Shown here: in pieces, positions 32,416-42,917 of the stretch
Layout: each line of letters begins with the position of its first letter
Position numbering within the stretch: position 1 is the stretch's first letter
NCBI GenBank assembly: GCA_950295325.1
Contig: OX485808.1
Coordinates: 33,689,180-33,753,179, forward strand
Length of the DNA: 64,000 nucleotides
Reading direction: 5' to 3'
Source of the DNA: Polytrichum commune
Taxonomy: Eukaryota; Streptophyta; Polytrichopsida; Polytrichales; Polytrichaceae
The notes under the pieces: generated by a model
The model's database searches: none
What the model saw: the letters and a program-made list of their open reading frames with translations, nothing else
Told to the model about the DNA's origin: nothing
Program-made: the position numbers and the translations under genes

Positions 32416-32809
32416 GAGCATCCTCAGTCGGTCTAGGTAAAGCTCACTGCAAACCAAAACCTATCTTTTGACTGACCTAAAATTAGAAACTGAAATTACC
32501 ATCATTAGAAGCACACCTAAATAAACGTGAGATATTTCTCAAGAAAAAAGAATTGTAAAAATTTGACGTAGGTGAAATCCCTCATTGAAAACACCACATT
32601 TTCAAAATTTAGAGGGAGTGCACCAAATCTTGCTTTAAAATGGAAAGATCCTCCCACACTCCCTCCAAATTTTTGACATTTAGAGGGAGTGTGGGAGGAT
32701 CTGTCCATTTTAAGCAAGATTTGGTGCACTCCCTCTAAATTTTGAGCAATTTTAAGCAAGATAGGTCTTGGTTTGCAGTGAGCTTGACCTAGACCGACTG
32801 AGGATGCTC
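32416..32809. mobile_element. Harbinger/Tourist-like MITE with TTA target duplication
   Basis: A 394-bp element flanked by TTA (32413-32415 and 32810-32812). Terminal inverted repeats of ~50 bp start GAGCATCCTCAGTCGGTCTA and differ at only a few positions. A second, internal inverted repeat pairs about 32597-32663 with 32679-32744 (arms of ~65 bp containing TTTAGAGGGAGTGCACC). No ORF. A 3-bp TTA/TAA duplication with GAGCATC-type ends is typical of PIF/Harbinger MITEs. Confidence 0.85.
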
Positions 32810-32812
32810 TTA

Positions 32813-33699
32813 TGCATAGTTTGTTGGCTCTGTCTGTAGGACAGAGGCTATGCATCAACTTCTTTGTTTCAAGAGCAAATTTCCTAACCACTTTGCGTTC
32901 ACACTTGGACATTACTTGTTCTTGTTATTTTTGGTCCACTTTATTTAATGTGGATGTTAACTATAATTATATATGTATATGTATAACTATAACTATAACT
33001 ATAATTGCTCCCTAAAATGCATTGAAAGAAATCTAGTTAACTATAGTTATTTCGGCAGTTCTTGATTATTTATTCTAAAAATTTCGGGTGATATCAAAAT
33101 CCTTGACCTGCATTTGAGAAGAAGGTGCACAAAATCCAAGAAAGGTTTGGTATAGTAAATAACCATGGATTGGCATGACCAAAGTGGACAACTTTAATTG
33201 TAGTCTTTCATAGTAAAGGACAGAGCCTCACGGTTCTACCGTTTTCTTGTTAAATCCACATCACACAAAAGGTCAAGTATTGCAGAGGGTAAGGACTTTT
33301 GTCGACGTTGATTAACCATTTTAATAAAAGTTGATATTTGCATGAAAAATGAGCGATATCAACTTGATGAAAACATGTTTGATAATTGACTAAGTTCCCT
33401 ATGTAAGAGGGTACTCATCCCCACCCCCTATAAAAGAAATGGGGATACATGTATGCTAATTTGGCAAAATTTTGCCAATTGGCCCTGATGTCAGATTCCC
33501 CCCAAAAGGAATACCATGTCGAGAAAATTACTATTTCTTCACCAATTTTCTCCATCTAGTTTCTTCCAAATGGGTGAAATCATCAAAACATGCTATGATT
33601 AATAACATTATGAATGGATGTGACATAAAATATGAACAACGCGTTAGAATAAGACTCTCACCAACATATTGAGTGCCACTTTGACTACTATAACAAAAT
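32813..33699. other. No gene seen
   Basis: AT-rich, with a short TATAAC repeat at 32960-33005. Confidence 0.4.
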
Positions 33700-33922
33700 G
33701 GAATCATCGTATACGAGCATACCTCTCATTCAACCAACATTGAAACTTGAACCCTTATAGTTTGTTGCAGATTCATCTCAAATGACCTTGAGTACACTAA
33801 TTCAGAGCCTTGAAAGTTAATTCTAGTGTCAAGTCGACTTAAAAAAGTAACATCTAGGTTGCATACTATTTTAGGGCTTTTATGTAAGATGAATGAGAAG
33901 CATGCTTGTATACGATAATTCC
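33700..33922. mobile_element. Family G TIR element, copy 1
   Basis: Begins GGAATCATCGTATACGAGCA and ends with the inverse, TGCTTGTATACGATAATTCC. Length 223 bp, no ORF. Two related copies lie at 36360-36575 and 23457-23656. Confidence 0.75.
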
Positions 33923-35997
33923 CTCTCTCCAACAAAACAAACAAAAAAATTACACATAAGGGTAAGGTAAAGAACCAAATTAGGGTCTCCTACTACCTAG
34001 TAGTGCCATATGCATTTCCAAATCCTTATACCTACTAGTTTACCTTGGCCCACCAAACTTGCCACTCAATTCTACACATCAATGTCACTTTTGAATTTGA
34101 CATCGAAAGTTTGGTGTTAAGTTTGTAATTCACTTCAAATCATAGTGTCCCTAATTGTAGGGCCCATATGTAACTTTCTTAGGTGCTTTTGAGCTGTGAA
34201 ACGTCCTTGCATATAATTGCGCCTCTCATTCATCCTATGAAAACACTAGGAGTCATGCTAGTCTGAGTCATTTGACATCAAAATAAACTTCAAAGCCCCC
34301 AAATTAGTTTAGTGGGATTAATTTTAGATGATTTGACCATAAAACCGAAATTAGAGGAAGGGGGGGGGGATGAATGGATGGATGCTAGCCTATATCCTAG
34401 ACAATTTTGAGAATGGATGCATAATATTAATAATAATGATAATAATAATCTCTAAGTTACGCTCAATAATTTGGGTTCAACATCGTCAACCTTGGATTCA
34501 CATAGTAGTTTGATGATTCTTGACCAACCATGATAGCTAGAATTCATGAAGACCCAAATCCCTTACTCAACCTCTAAAGTTAACTTTTTGTTGTTGTGAA
34601 GATTCTTCAATCTCTAGTATGAGGCATGAAATGTAACTTATGATCTTGATGCCAAACAAATCCATGCTTGACGTATAAATCTTAAAATGGTCTCAACATT
34701 TGTCCAAAATCAACCTTGCTTATCAAATTGTCCACGCACTAAAATCAATACGCCACTCAATGATAAAAACTTTGAGCGCTTATAACTTATGGATGCAAGG
34801 TTTTAATAACAACATGTAAGTAACCCATCCCTAGTTACATTCCCATTGTTGTTCAAATCCAATCTTGTTTTTGTTTAAAACCAACCTCTCATTCTCTTGA
34901 AACTTCTTTTCCCCCCAAATACGGCCTCATTTCGCATCATAGACATTCGGACTATTTAAGGTGGTTTGTAGTTATGTTTTTTCCATCACTTAAAATAACC
35001 AAAACCCAAGGTTCAGACTCTCAAGGAAGGTTTAACCGGTGTCTGTTACATGCATTAGTCACATTATAATTCATTAATTAGACAAAAGGGTTGCTATTTC
35101 ATTTTAAAAACATCGTTGACATGTCTTTCACTTCTCTTTCTCGCAAAGGGTTCCTCTCAGGAGCTCTCTTCCTATATCTCATTCAATTTTGTCTCTTGGA
35201 CGTGGTCCGTAAATCTCCATTCCCTCATGGTAAAGAACAACAATAGTCTTTGGCACATTCTCATTATCTTCATCGACCTCTCTTAATCCCAATTCTCTAT
35301 TACTCATCTCTCATGCAAGCAAACCTACAATTTCACAACTTAGTTCAAGCCCACCGATTCCAACTATCTCACATTCGTTACTAAACTTGCTCATAGCTTC
35401 AACTTAATCAAAAATTTCTACAATTTCAAACTCACTCCAATGCTATTGTAGCATAAGGACAATAGTTCTTAGCTTCACATGACTCAGTTAATTTCCTATC
35501 AATTCCGGACTTCTCATATTCATAATCAAACTTGTTCACACGTCCTATTCAGGTGAAGACATCTCGATCCAGACTTCAAACACGATCAACTACATTCAAC
35601 ACTGAAGACAATCGTTTACAATGTCACATATATGAAAATAGTTTAACTGACCGTTGGCAATAATGTGTAACTCATATTCAACATATCAATAAACTTAATT
35701 TTAAAGCTACAGCCCCGCAATCACTGTGGGTATTGCTAATTTGTTTACACAAAATAGTTGAACTATTGACCTGGCACAATCCATGTGTCGAGGGCAACAA
35801 GACTATGAGTTTAACAATGCGCTCAAAAGGTTCAAAGAAATGCCTCCCTTTCTTTCCTTCTTGGGAAGATGATAGTTCCAACCGCCTAACCCCATTCATA
35901 GTTCATTACTTTCATCCATTGAAGTACAATTTCCATCTACATATCACTAAATATCTAAAGTGAAACTATTAGCCTAAAACTTTGGCTCACAATGCTC
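33923..35997. other. Intergenic, no gene seen
   Basis: Contains a G run near 34361-34369, an AAT-type microsatellite at 34426-34450 and scattered short ORFs without recognisable content. Confidence 0.4.
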
Positions 35998-36215
35998 TGC
36001 ACTGTTTTGTCTAATTAGTGTAGGTTATCATTCGGAGTTACACATTGCTATAACATTTTATTGAGATCATCATTTCTTACCAACTAAGCTATATCATATT
36101 TTGCGGTGTGCATACTAACTACTAATATTATTTGGGTAAAAAAAATACTCTCACTAAAATGTCATTGCAATGCATAACTCCAAATGGGAACCCACACTAA
36201 GACAAAATGGTGTAG
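35998..36215. mobile_element. Family D TIR element, copy 1
   Basis: Left end carries TTGTCTAATTAGTGTAGGTT and ATTCGGAGTTAC; the right end returns GTAACTCC-like sequence, then AACCCACACTAAGACAAAAT and GTGTAG. It matches 61413-62147 through the interior, for example CGGTGTGCATACTAACTA. Confidence 0.6.
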
Positions 36216-36359
36216 TTATGGGATTAAGAGGTATCCATAGCCTAGCGCTTTTAGGAAAAGGTTGGAATTAGCACCTTCTACTTTACATGTCACAAATGTT
36301 GGATGTATCATATCCCATATTTGATGACTCACATGGGCTTGGGCTTAATGCATATACGA

Positions 36360-36575
36360 GGGATTGTTGCATACGAGCGTACCTCTCATCCATCCAACAT
36401 AAAAATTTGACCTCCTATACATTTGTGGGTGTATCATACCAGTAAATTGATTTGGGGCTTTTGAAACTAAATCAGGTGCAAAATGCACTAAAAAAACAAT
36501 AAGTTGCAGACACCATAATAATGTACATATTTTGTGTTCAATGAATGAGAGTTATGCTTGTATATGATAATTCCC
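36360..36575. mobile_element. Family G TIR element, copy 2
   Basis: Begins GGGATTGTTGCATACGAGCG and ends TGCTTGTATATGATAATTCCC. 216 bp, no ORF. Confidence 0.7.
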
Positions 36576-37023
36576 TCTTGTCAGGCTCCATGGTGCGTAG
36601 ATAAACCCATCTATCATGGATGAAAGGGCTCTAGTAAAAACAAACATGTAGAGTATGGTTGATGCATACTAACTAGATGCCACTAGACTAATTTGGGGTC
36701 TCTTATGATATTTAAAAATCGAATCAACTACAAAATATCATAACTAACATTTAAGTATATTCAAACCACTTGTCCAAAAATAAAGGGGAAAGTGCACTTG
36801 TAGGGACAAAACATCAAACGACGACTACAAAAGCAATAACACAACTACCACAACTTCAAATGTCTATATTCCATGTTTGCCAATCACCATATTTGTGTAG
36901 TTTTGTGATCTAGTGTACATCATATTGGCAATTGAAGTTGTCCATAATTTTTGCATAATCCAAATATACTTCAATCCTAGTTTCAAGGTCAAGACTCTAT
37001 GTTTTCATCTACCCAAGATGTGA
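36576..37023. other. Intergenic, no gene seen
   Basis: AT-rich sequence without recognisable elements. Confidence 0.4.
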
Positions 37024-37751
37024 GTAAGATAAGCTTGTCTAATTCGGTCACTCATCTTAAATGAGCACCTATAGTTTGAGTGGCGCATGGCCAGGTGTAG
37101 TTCTAAGAGCTTACACCAAAAATACGTGTGTTTAAAAGTGATCAATGGACTTCAAACTTGATTGAATAGCCTACTGACTCAATAATCAACATAATTGATG
37201 GAACTTCATTTTCACTTTGACAATGAATACCTAGAAATGTATGAGCTCCAAAATTGCGAGAGAACTGGCTATGGACACGATTTGCTAACCATGTCGCACA
37301 AATTGCATGTTTCATATCCTAAATGAAATGGATGCAGAGCTAGAGCTAGAGCTATAGGTGCCCGTTTAAGGCCTGCTTACCTTACAAGATAGATGTGCCT
37401 AATTTGGATTTCTCATTTTTAAAACATACACCTATATTTGAGTGGCTCGTGATTGGACACTCAAAAAAAAAACGTGTGTTGAGAGGAGATTAGATTACAC
37501 GCTCAAAATTTCTTAACCATTGTAGATGTAGCATTCAGCATAGTTGAGGGGATATACTTTGATCAATTAATGACTTAGAGAATCTTCACTTTGACAAGCA
37601 ACAAGATATTCATACAAGCTCCAAAAATGATGAGAAAAGTGACTACCCGGCCACGATTTGGACTTGCTAATCATCTCACCCTAATTCCGTGTTTCATAAC
37701 CTACAAGAAGTGGGTGCATAGTGAAAAAATGTAAGTTTAAGGCATGCTTAC
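37024..37751. repeat. Family C elements, two adjacent copies
   Basis: Two diverged ~360-bp copies side by side (about 37024-37382 and 37381-37751). Each has the order TTTGAGTGGC, a TGATCAAT-like middle, TTCACTTTGACAA, a GAGCTCCAAAA-like piece, TGTTTCATA and TTAAGGC(C/A)TGCTTAC. A third copy with clearer inverted ends is at 60291-60656. Confidence 0.65.
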
Positions 37752-37757
37752 TGCATA

Positions 37758-38003
37758 CTCCCTCCGTCCCAAAATAATTGTCTGGTTTATCTGTCCAGCT
37801 AGAAATTTGAGACTGAAAGTCAAATATTTTCGTGTCAAACTTTCATCATCAAGAAGTCTTTCGCAACTTTGGGGGGGGGGGGGTTTGGAGTAGCTATTGT
37901 TTTCTATTCTAAGAGTAATACTCACAACTACTTGGTCAATGGTTAGCGGGCCTTAACCTCGCCAAAGCTAGGAACATGGGCAATCATTTTGGGACGGAGA
38001 GAG
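37758..38003. mobile_element. Stowaway-like MITE
   Basis: A 246-bp element flanked by TA on both sides. The left end CTCCCTCCGTCCCAAAATAA is the well-known Stowaway terminal repeat; the right end is TTTTGGGACGGAGAGAG. No ORF; a poly-G run of about 14 lies inside. Mobilised in trans by Tc1/mariner transposases in other plants. Confidence 0.88.
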
Positions 38004-38117
38004 TACTTAGACACCACAAAGTTGAGTCCGCCCGTAGCTGCATGGATGAAACCAACGCCCGGGGAGAATTCTGGGCATGATCAGTCATCATCCTAGTGTT
38101 TCCAAAACCCACCGGTT

Positions 38118-38361
38118 ATATGAACCTTATGGTAGGACACCGGTGTCCCATAATACACCGCTTAAACCCTAAAGCCCGTGTCGACATCAAAATGGTCAGT
38201 TGAAGGCGATCGAAGCCTCAACGTTGAGATTGTTTCGACGTCCTACACACACTCTAATGTTCGTAGTGGGCTTTTACTTTCGATCTCTTACAACCACAAA
38301 CCTATCATTAAGGAAGCTCCGATCATTATAGACACCGGTGTCCCGCCATAAGGTTCATATG
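38118..38361. mobile_element. Nested TIR element with ACACCGGTGT ends
   Basis: Terminal inverted repeats of 31 bp with about 3 mismatches. The left contains ATGAACCTTATGG and GACACCGGTGTC; the right is their inverse. It interrupts the family A host, whose ACCGGTTA resumes as TGTT after the element. 244 bp, no ORF. Superfamily not decided. Confidence 0.75.
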
Positions 38362-38455
38362 TTGACCTTGTTTGTTTCTTTTTCTTTATTAGATCATAAA
38401 TTGTTTGTAAATCCCTCTAAATGGATTAGTAATTCTCCTGAAGTCTTGAATTCAA

Positions 38456-38676
38456 ACGTATGAACGTGAAGGACCGACTGCTAATCACATATGCACCGAT
38501 TGAGTTTGAGAAATGACCGGTTGAAGTTCAAGACTTTGGGAAAACTACCGACCATTTAAGAGGAATGTACATTTAAGAAGATACCTCAAATTAATAAATG
38601 GAAACCGGAAGATCACAACATGTCACTGATTGGACTTGGACCAATTGCGTCCAAAACCCTCCCCGGACGTTGATTT
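38456..38676 (+). mobile_element. Family A element nested in another family A copy
   Basis: Opposite orientation to its host. Flanked by GAATTCAA on both sides (38448-38455 and 38677-38684), an exact 8-bp duplication of host sequence. Its ends, CGTATGAACG and CCCCGGACGTTG, have diverged from the family's CAATGAATGG and CCGGACACTG. Confidence 0.75.
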
Positions 38677-38755
38677 GAATTCAACTGGCCATTTCTTTAA
38701 CTCAACCGGTTCGTCTGTAGCTAGTGGTCGGATCTCCCCATTCATTGAATGAAAC

Positions 38756-39345
38756 GCATCTTCTAAACTAGTGTAACTATGACATGATAAAGAAATAAAA
38801 AAACAAGTTGGTACCACACGTGCAGGATCGCATCTTCTAAACTAGTATATCTACAACATAATAAAGAAATTACAAAAAAGAAGAAGACGGTTGGTAGCAC
38901 GGGATCGCATCTTCTAAACTAATGTAACTACAACAAAATAAAGAAATTAAAAAACAAGTTGGCAGTACAGGATCGCATCTTCTAGACTAGTAACTTCAAC
39001 ACAGTGACCGGGGGAGATTTTAGGGCATAATCGGTTACATGTGGACATCCTCCGGTTTTCCTTTATTAAATTGGGGTATAATATTCTATAAATTCCTCGA
39101 AAATGATCGGTAATTCTCCTGCAGTCTTGAACTTCAACAGGTTATTTCTCAAACTCAACTGGTTCATTTGTAACCAACTGCCAGTTCTCCCCGATCATTA
39201 CTACAACATACTAAAGATTTTTATTTAATTTAATTTAATTAAAAAAAAAAGTTGGTAGCACAGGATTGCATCTTGTAAACTAGTAACTACAATAATATAA
39301 AGAAATTAAGGAAAAAACAGTTGGCAGCACATGCATGCAGGATGA
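38756..39345. repeat. ~75-bp tandem repeat, interrupted by a family A element
   Basis: Units contain GCATCTTCTAAACTAGT, AACTACAACA, TAAAGAAATT and a GTTGGCAGCAC-like piece. About four and a half units, with 39002-39200 inserted after the fourth. Confidence 0.75.
39002..39200 (-). mobile_element. Family A element inserted in a tandem array
   Basis: Begins CAGTGACCGGGGGAGATT and ends TTCTCCCCGATCATTA. Flanks are CTTCAACA (38994-39001) and CTACAACA (39201-39208). Other units of the array have a single CTACAACA at this place, an internal empty-site control. Confidence 0.82.
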
Positions 39346-39490
39346 TTGATACTATATATCATTCATCATACATATACTGTATGGACTTAATTATTTACTT
39401 ACTTAGTAATGAACTGGGCAAAGGGGTATTCCCGGCCGGCCATGAGTAGTGTGCATGGAAGAATGTGAAAAGCGCCCCAGGTGTCCATGC

Positions 39491-39730
39491 ATGAGGGAAG
39501 ACATACTAAGTTTTACCTTACTCCTCTTCTTTACTAGTTTAATGATCTCCAACTCACAACATCGACATTCACCACACCACTTTTGCGGCAAGCCTTTCGA
39601 GTGCTTGGAGCCTCCCAAAACTTCTTCAATCGATCCAACAAAGTCCACGTGCTCGTTACATTATGAAGGAATCATCATAGCATCTCTCGTGGGGGGTCGC
39701 GAGTCCTTTGTATTCGATGGAGTCACATGA
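39491..39730 (+). CDS. Possible small secreted Cys-containing protein (79 aa)
   Basis: From the internal ATG at 39491 the ORF reads MREDILSFTLLLFFTSLMIS, which has the shape of a signal peptide. It continues with a short mature part carrying Cys in HFCGKPFEC and STCS. An in-frame ATG 42 bp upstream would add a Cys-rich leader and spoil the signal-peptide fit. No family recognised; no intron or TATA evidence. It may be a truncated receptor-ectodomain exon or chance. Confidence 0.25.
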   Translation: MREDILSFTLLLFFTSLMISNSQHRHSPHHFCGKPFECLEPPKTSSIDPTKSTCSLHYEGIIIASLVGGRESFVFDGVT

Positions 39731-41499
39731 GAACAAAGGGTAATTTTTGGGTGGGGGTGGGGTGGGGGGTGTAAATAGATACTATTGTGTATTTTTGGGG
39801 ATATTAAATTAAGAATATTTTGAAATTTCTATTTAATATATTATTTTCTTAAAAAAAATTGTGTATTTTTTAGCTTATTTTTTAAGAAAAATCTTCTATT
39901 TGTTTTTTATGTAGTGTTTTTTTTAATTTGCATGGATGACTCCCCTGTGTAGCATTGTCATTGGGACTATTGCATGTCCTTGTAATCCTTCTCGAAAGCG
40001 GTAGAGGAGGGAATCGTTATGAAGTATTAGACTTATGCATGAAATCTATGGATCAAACTTTGGGTGAGTTAGCTAAAAGTTGAGTTTGAGAGCGTATCTG
40101 TAAAGACACCTAAGTTTTCTTTGGAAGGTTTGAATTAACATTTAAAAGAGAGGTGATGGGTTCTAAGGAAAAATTAGCAAGAGTTAATACCTTTAACCAT
40201 AAAACAAAATAGTTTTTCTTCTGTACTAAAGACCGACATTGTACAAATCGAATCTACTCTGCTGGAGAAAATCAAAGTAGACCACACGATTTTGACTTGC
40301 CATGCATTCCTCCAACTCCAAGAAGTGACATGTGTAATCAAGAAAGAAAGATGACCAGCATGAATTATGGTGTTGCTTTATCTTCGAGTTGGTCTTAGTC
40401 TATATGTAATCATGAAACATGTATCACAAAATTAGAGGGCGTGTGAAGACCATTGCCTCCTTTCAAAGCCAAACATCTTGAACGGATGGGAATAGACAAA
40501 ATAACATGCACATATCTCCACTCCAGGCAAGCCCCTAGGTTCACACGTGGTTAGCCCTTGGTAACTCAAATGGGATACTTATGCAAGACTATTGCCAATG
40601 GATGCGCCTATGCTTGTGCGGTGCACTTGGTCCAATTAAATTGAATTGACTGCCAGAGTATTGCCTGGGAAAAATAGTGTGAGGATGAGTGATTGCCACA
40701 ATTGTATGTACTACGATTGAGCGATTTTAAAATCCCTATGTTAAAAGGAATCAACTTTCATTCTAAAACCTGAAATAACATGAAAAGACACCTAGATGAT
40801 ATATGAATCACCTTTTAAGTCTACCTTGATTATTTCTTTGGTTTTTGTTGTATCCAAAAGCCTGGCCATAACATCAAACAAACAAAGACACGAACATAAT
40901 AACTTTAGCCACAATCCAAAGAGAAAATATGAAGGGAGCCCATTTATATTTATACATATATATTCTCAACCTTGAACAAATCCATGTTCCCAACCATACT
41001 TCCCTATGGTGGTTATCGATGCGGCGCATCTCCCAACATTGTCAGCACATCCGAATCCTCTACCTGCTTGAAAATGGATGGCTTCATGTGCTAGTGCAAA
41101 CCAATGTTGGTATGGTATATAGATGAACACAAGGTATCAATAATCAACATGATCAATAATGGTATCAAAGAACCTATCCATGGGTATCAAAACTAAAACA
41201 CCAATCAAACTTTGATATTTGGTGGGTATGTCAAGGTCAGAGAATCTTTGCATACCCGAGTTATTATTTGGGTCAATACCATTTTTAATTATATTGATAC
41301 TAGGACAATTTTACCAAGGTAGCAATTCTTGCATGGTGTATAAACCCAACAACTATCAATAACAGAAATACCGTCAAATGTCCATACCCTATTGGTATCA
41401 AAAAAATGCAAAATCCTTAATATAGATTCCTCAATGGTATAAAGAAGAGATGATACTAGACCAACACTTGTGCATTTAACACAACCTACTACATTAGTC
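39731..41499. other. Intergenic, no gene seen
   Basis: AT-rich, with a G-rich patch at 39750-39770. GGTATCAA-type words recur at 41120-41400. No recognised element. Confidence 0.4.
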
Positions 41500-42890
41500 T
41501 AGGTTGCTTTACCGTGTGTGCATCAATTCCACTGTCAGCCTACATCTTGATCGATGTTGTCCGAGCACTGATGAGATCGAATGTAGACACTAGACACTGA
41601 GCATAAACTCGATGACCATAGCTACAACTCCTCTAACCGATGGTTGACATAAAACACCAGAACGCATAAATTAACACCTGATCGATCCCAATTCTCATAT
41701 CTGAATCCTGTCCCTGTTGGAAAACGAACGGCTACTTATATGATTAATTACCTGGCGTGCAAATACTCCTAAATCTACACAATCAGCTGAGCGCAAACAT
41801 GAATGCAACTCGGTTCACCTTGGGTGCATCAATTCTACTGTAACTATGCATCTTGATTCAATGTCGTCCAAGTACTGATGAGATGAAAGGATGAGATGAT
41901 AATTGTAGAGAAATTGAGCAAAAAAAACACTTGGTCATAGCTATATCTCCCGTTATCAATGAATAACAAACTTAACACCAGAAAGCATTTGGAGTTGTGT
42001 ACTAGTTCAGGCCTTTACTCCACGACTTGTGTCATCATCACGATTCATCATAACATGCAGTAAGTTCGAAGCTACTTCATTCTGTACATTAACAAACTAA
42101 TCCTCCCCCCCCCCAAAAAAATTAAAAATGAAAACGTTAAGCACCTCATCCCAATTCTCATATCCAGATGCTCTCCCTGTTGGAAGACGGACAACTACAT
42201 AGTATATGTAATTTACCTGGCACGTGCAAACACTCTTTCGAGATGTTTAGCCCAGCTCGGTTCACCTTGGATGCGTCTGCAAACACTCTTTCAAGATGTT
42301 TAGCCTGGCTTGGTTCACCTTGGATCCGTCAAAGTCCATTGTAACCCTCCCTACATCTCGATCGATGTCGTCTGAGGAGTACTGATGAGACGAAATTTAA
42401 AAAATGAGCACAAGACTCGATCATAGCTATTATACCTCCCGTTATCAATGAACAACAAACTCAACTCCGGAAAGCATTGGGATTGTGTAGTAATTCAAGC
42501 CTTTATTGCTCAACTTGTATCATCTGTCACGATCCATCACAGCATGTGGTAAGTTCACAGCTTTAATTCGTTCTGTACAGTAACAAACTTATCCCCCCCA
42601 AAAAAGTGCTGAGCACCTCATCCCAATTCTCATATCCGGATCCTCTCCCTGTAGGAAGACGGACGGCTACATAGTCTTATGTAATTTTCCCTGGCACTTG
42701 CAAACACTGGCACCACCTAATAAACATGATCGTCATAATTAGCCTAGTAGCTGGGTTCACCTTGGATGCATCAGGTCCACTGTAACCCCCTCCCTGCAGC
42801 TCGAACGATGTCGTCCGAGGAGTACCGATGAGGATAGAATTTTAGAAAATGAGCATAGAACTTGACCATAGCTGTTGCCATTGCATGGCC
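41500..42890. repeat. ~465-bp tandem array reaching the 3' end of the NPF gene
   Basis: CCCAATTCTCATATC recurs at about 41690, 42152 and 42624. GGTTCACCTTGG(A/G)TGC, TCGATGT(C/T)GTC, CTGATGAGA and ATCATAGCTATA recur in step. About three and a half units, the last one touching the transporter gene's stop codon region at 42918. The array thus contains copies of the gene's 3' flank or 3' UTR. Confidence 0.75.
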
Positions 42891-42917
42891 GGATGCGCGG
42901 CGTAATACTTTTGAGGT

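Larger units (their letters stand above)
38053..38747 (-). mobile_element. Family A element carrying two nested insertions
   Basis: Outer family A copy, minus orientation, starting CAACGCCCGGGGAGAATT and ending CTCCCCATTCATTG. Flanks are GATGAAAC (38045-38052) and AATGAAAC (38748-38755), a 7/8 target duplication. Without the two inner insertions (38118-38361 and 38456-38676 plus its duplication) about 220 bp remain, the family's usual size. Confidence 0.8.
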
